Assembly: GCF_025630775.1 (NCBI RefSeq)
Contig: NZ_JAOSZE010000002.1
Location: 1 to 64,000, forward strand
Reading direction: 5' to 3'
Source of the DNA: Actinoplanes sp. KI2
GTDB lineage: Bacteria > Actinomycetota > Actinomycetes > Mycobacteriales > Micromonosporaceae
Length of the DNA: 64,000 nucleotides
The translations under genes were made by a program, and so were the position numbers. Of the stretch, positions 62,907 to 64,000 are shown piece by piece; the stretch's first letter is position 1; every line of letters starts with the position of its first letter. The notes beneath the pieces are model-generated. The model ran no database searches. It saw only the letters and a program-made list of their open reading frames with translations, and had not been told where the DNA came from.

Positions 62907-63827
62907 TCAGGAGAAAACCGCCGGCCCGGGGGCGCAGGCGAGCGCGATGAGCTGGTCCGCGGTGAGAGGCGGATCCTTGCGGGTGGGCTGGAGGTCGTCG
63001 GCGTTGATTGCCTCGCCGGGGGCGGTGACCGGCGGCACCGCGTTCGAGGCGCTCGCCGTGATCATCGTGTTTCCGCGGTAGGCGTGCACCTCGACCTGGT
63101 GGTAGCCCGATGCCGCGGTCGTGTCGAGGACGATGACGGTCTCGCCGTGCGGCCCTTGGCGCACGGCGCAGCCTCCGGCACAGTTCGCGGTGGCCTCGGC
63201 GGTGCTCTCGTACGCCGGGGTGGCACCGAATCCGATCTCGCCGACGCCCCGGTCGTCGGCGACGGTGGCGCCGGCGGTGATGAACGGCGGTGTGGTGTCG
63301 GCGGGGTGGGAGGGGTCGAAGACCCGTGCCGGATACGCCTGGAGGGGCGCGATGTCGTCCGGCGTCGTCGGGGACCGGTGGTAGGTGACATCGGGCAGCA
63401 GCGGTGGCACCGCCGTGGCCAGGTAGCAGCTGATCCGGGCGGCGGCGTGGTCGGCCGGTTCCGCCGGGATCCGGATCGGGTAGCCGTTCTTCTCGCTGGT
63501 GACGGTGGTGGGCTTGACCAGAGGGCTGGTCGGCCTGGCGCTCGCCGTCCGGCAGTAGGGCGCCGGGTCCAGGGTCGACCAGGACGGCCCGGCCACCGCG
63601 TCCGGGGCCGGTGCCCGCTCGGGCCCGCGGTGCGGCAGGCCGAGCGAAACACCGATGGCGGCCACGGCGGTCACGGCCGCGGCGGCGCCGGCCACGACGA
63701 GCCGGCGGTGGCGCCGCACGCGGCGGCCGCCGGCCAGGACCTCGTCGAAGGTGAAGGAGAGCGGCGGTTCGGTGCTGGTGTAGGCGACGAGGGCGTCGTG
63801 GATCTGGGTGTCGGTGGGGTCGGGCAC
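62907..63827 (-). CDS. single-pass membrane protein, putative anti-sigma partner
   Basis: The 306-residue protein has a cytoplasmic segment (residues 1-43, ending RRVRRHRR), one helix (about 44-63) and an extracellular domain with four cysteines (YCRTASA, ISCYLAT, NCAGGCAV and a last one near the C-terminus, LACAPG). It begins five bases after the sigma-factor stop, so the two are one operon. The layout resembles that of the protein before the SigE-like factor at 55-56 kb. The GTG at 63827 starts it. No known anti-sigma motif is seen. Confidence 0.68.
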   Translation of the reverse strand: MPDPTDTQIHDALVAYTSTEPPLSFTFDEVLAGGRRVRRHRRLVVAGAAAAVTAVAAIGVSLGLPHRGPERAPAPDAVAGPSWSTLDPAPYCRTASARPTSPLVKPTTVTSEKNGYPIRIPAEPADHAAARISCYLATAVPPLLPDVTYHRSPTTPDDIAPLQAYPARVFDPSHPADTTPPFITAGATVADDRGVGEIGFGATPAYESTAEATANCAGGCAVRQGPHGETVIVLDTTAASGYHQVEVHAYRGNTMITASASNAVPPVTAPGEAINADDLQPTRKDPPLTADQLIALACAPGPAVFS

Positions 63828-63831
63828 GGTC

Positions 63832-64000
63832 TCACTGCTCCTTCGGCTGGGCGGAGCGGCTCATCGCGGCGCGTAACGCGGCGATGCCCCGGGCGGACTG
63901 GCTCTTGACGGTGCCTTCGGCCAGGTGCAGCACCTCGGCGACGTCAGCGATCGACAGGTCTTCCAGATGCCGCAGGACTAGGACGGCGCGCTGCTGCGCG
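63832..64000 (-). CDS. SigE-family sigma-70 factor, C-terminal part (cut by window edge)
   Basis: Only the last 55 codons are in the window: [20 protein letters not shown] then [20 protein letters not shown], the region 4 helix-turn-helix of SigE-type ECF factors, with the tail SRSAQPKEQ. It reads from beyond the right edge. Its stop is four bases before the GTG of the membrane protein gene. Together they form a second sigma/membrane-regulator pair. Confidence 0.88.
   Translation of the reverse strand, partial: AQQRAVLVLRHLEDLSIADVAEVLHLAEGTVKSQSARGIAALRAAMSRSAQPKEQ

Overview
The window looks like a chromosomal stretch from a high-GC actinobacterium, most likely Micromonosporaceae (Actinoplanes or a close relative). 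This is inferred from several things: very high GC with strong third-position bias, many GTG starts and GTGA/ATGA gene overlaps, two methyl-accepting chemotaxis proteins in an actinomycete (motile zoospores are typical of Actinoplanes), a DUF5999-type small protein, SigE-family sigma factors, and a glycine riboswitch ahead of gcvP. No insertion sequence, phage gene, CRISPR array, tRNA or rRNA was recognised. The window is cut inside a gene at both ends: pntA on the left and a sigma factor on the right.

Layout. 1-9.6 kb: pntA (partial), a zinc alcohol dehydrogenase, an acetoacetate-decarboxylase-like protein, a convergent pair of chemotaxis receptors (one membrane-bound, one soluble with GAF domains), a class III aminotransferase, a nucleoside hydrolase and an LtaS-like membrane sulfatase. 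9.7-13.1 kb: phosphoketolase, a PPOX-type flavoprotein and a small membrane protein. 13.2-21.3 kb: an aldo/keto reductase with a divergent LysR regulator, a methyltransferase, an alpha/beta hydrolase preceded by a 19-codon reading frame with its own promoter, a phosphotransferase-fold protein, a lipoprotein, a tandem universal stress protein, and a coupled hydrolase/acyl-CoA-dehydrogenase-like pair. 21.4-24 kb: a methyltransferase-TetR operon with an operator, and an Lrp regulator divergent from a LysE exporter. 24-31.5 kb: two divergent hybrid histidine kinases and a DEAD-box RNA helicase.

31.5-35 kb: a PadR / ABC ATPase / FtsX-like permease operon with overlapping genes, a long operator-like palindrome over the start, and in-frame repeats of the permease 3' end beyond its stop. 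35-38 kb: a TPR membrane protein and two secreted proteins. 38-41.6 kb: a MarR regulator divergent from an ABC exporter, a membrane protein and a nitroreductase. 41.6-46.2 kb: a helicase - KdpD-like kinase - KdpE operon. 46.2-47.2 kb: an AbiEii-like nucleotidyltransferase with a coupled small partner. 47.3-49.2 kb: a membrane protein, an acetyltransferase and an aldo/keto reductase. 49.2-52.3 kb: glycine riboswitch, gcvP and its terminator. 52.3-52.8 kb: a GC-rich stretch without genes, full of degenerate repeats. 52.8-58.5 kb: DUF5999, PabB carrying a pentapeptide repeat, a DHFR-fold reductase, a SigE-like sigma module, peptide deformylase, an ArsR-like regulator and a PEBP protein. 58.5-62.7 kb: a three-gene NIS siderophore operon. 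62.9-64 kb: a second sigma module.

The most coherent functional units are the NRPS-independent siderophore operon, the glycine-sensing gcvP leader, the PadR- and MarR-controlled ABC transporters, and the coupled helicase-KdpD-KdpE operon. All functions are assigned from sequence motifs read by eye; no database search was possible.
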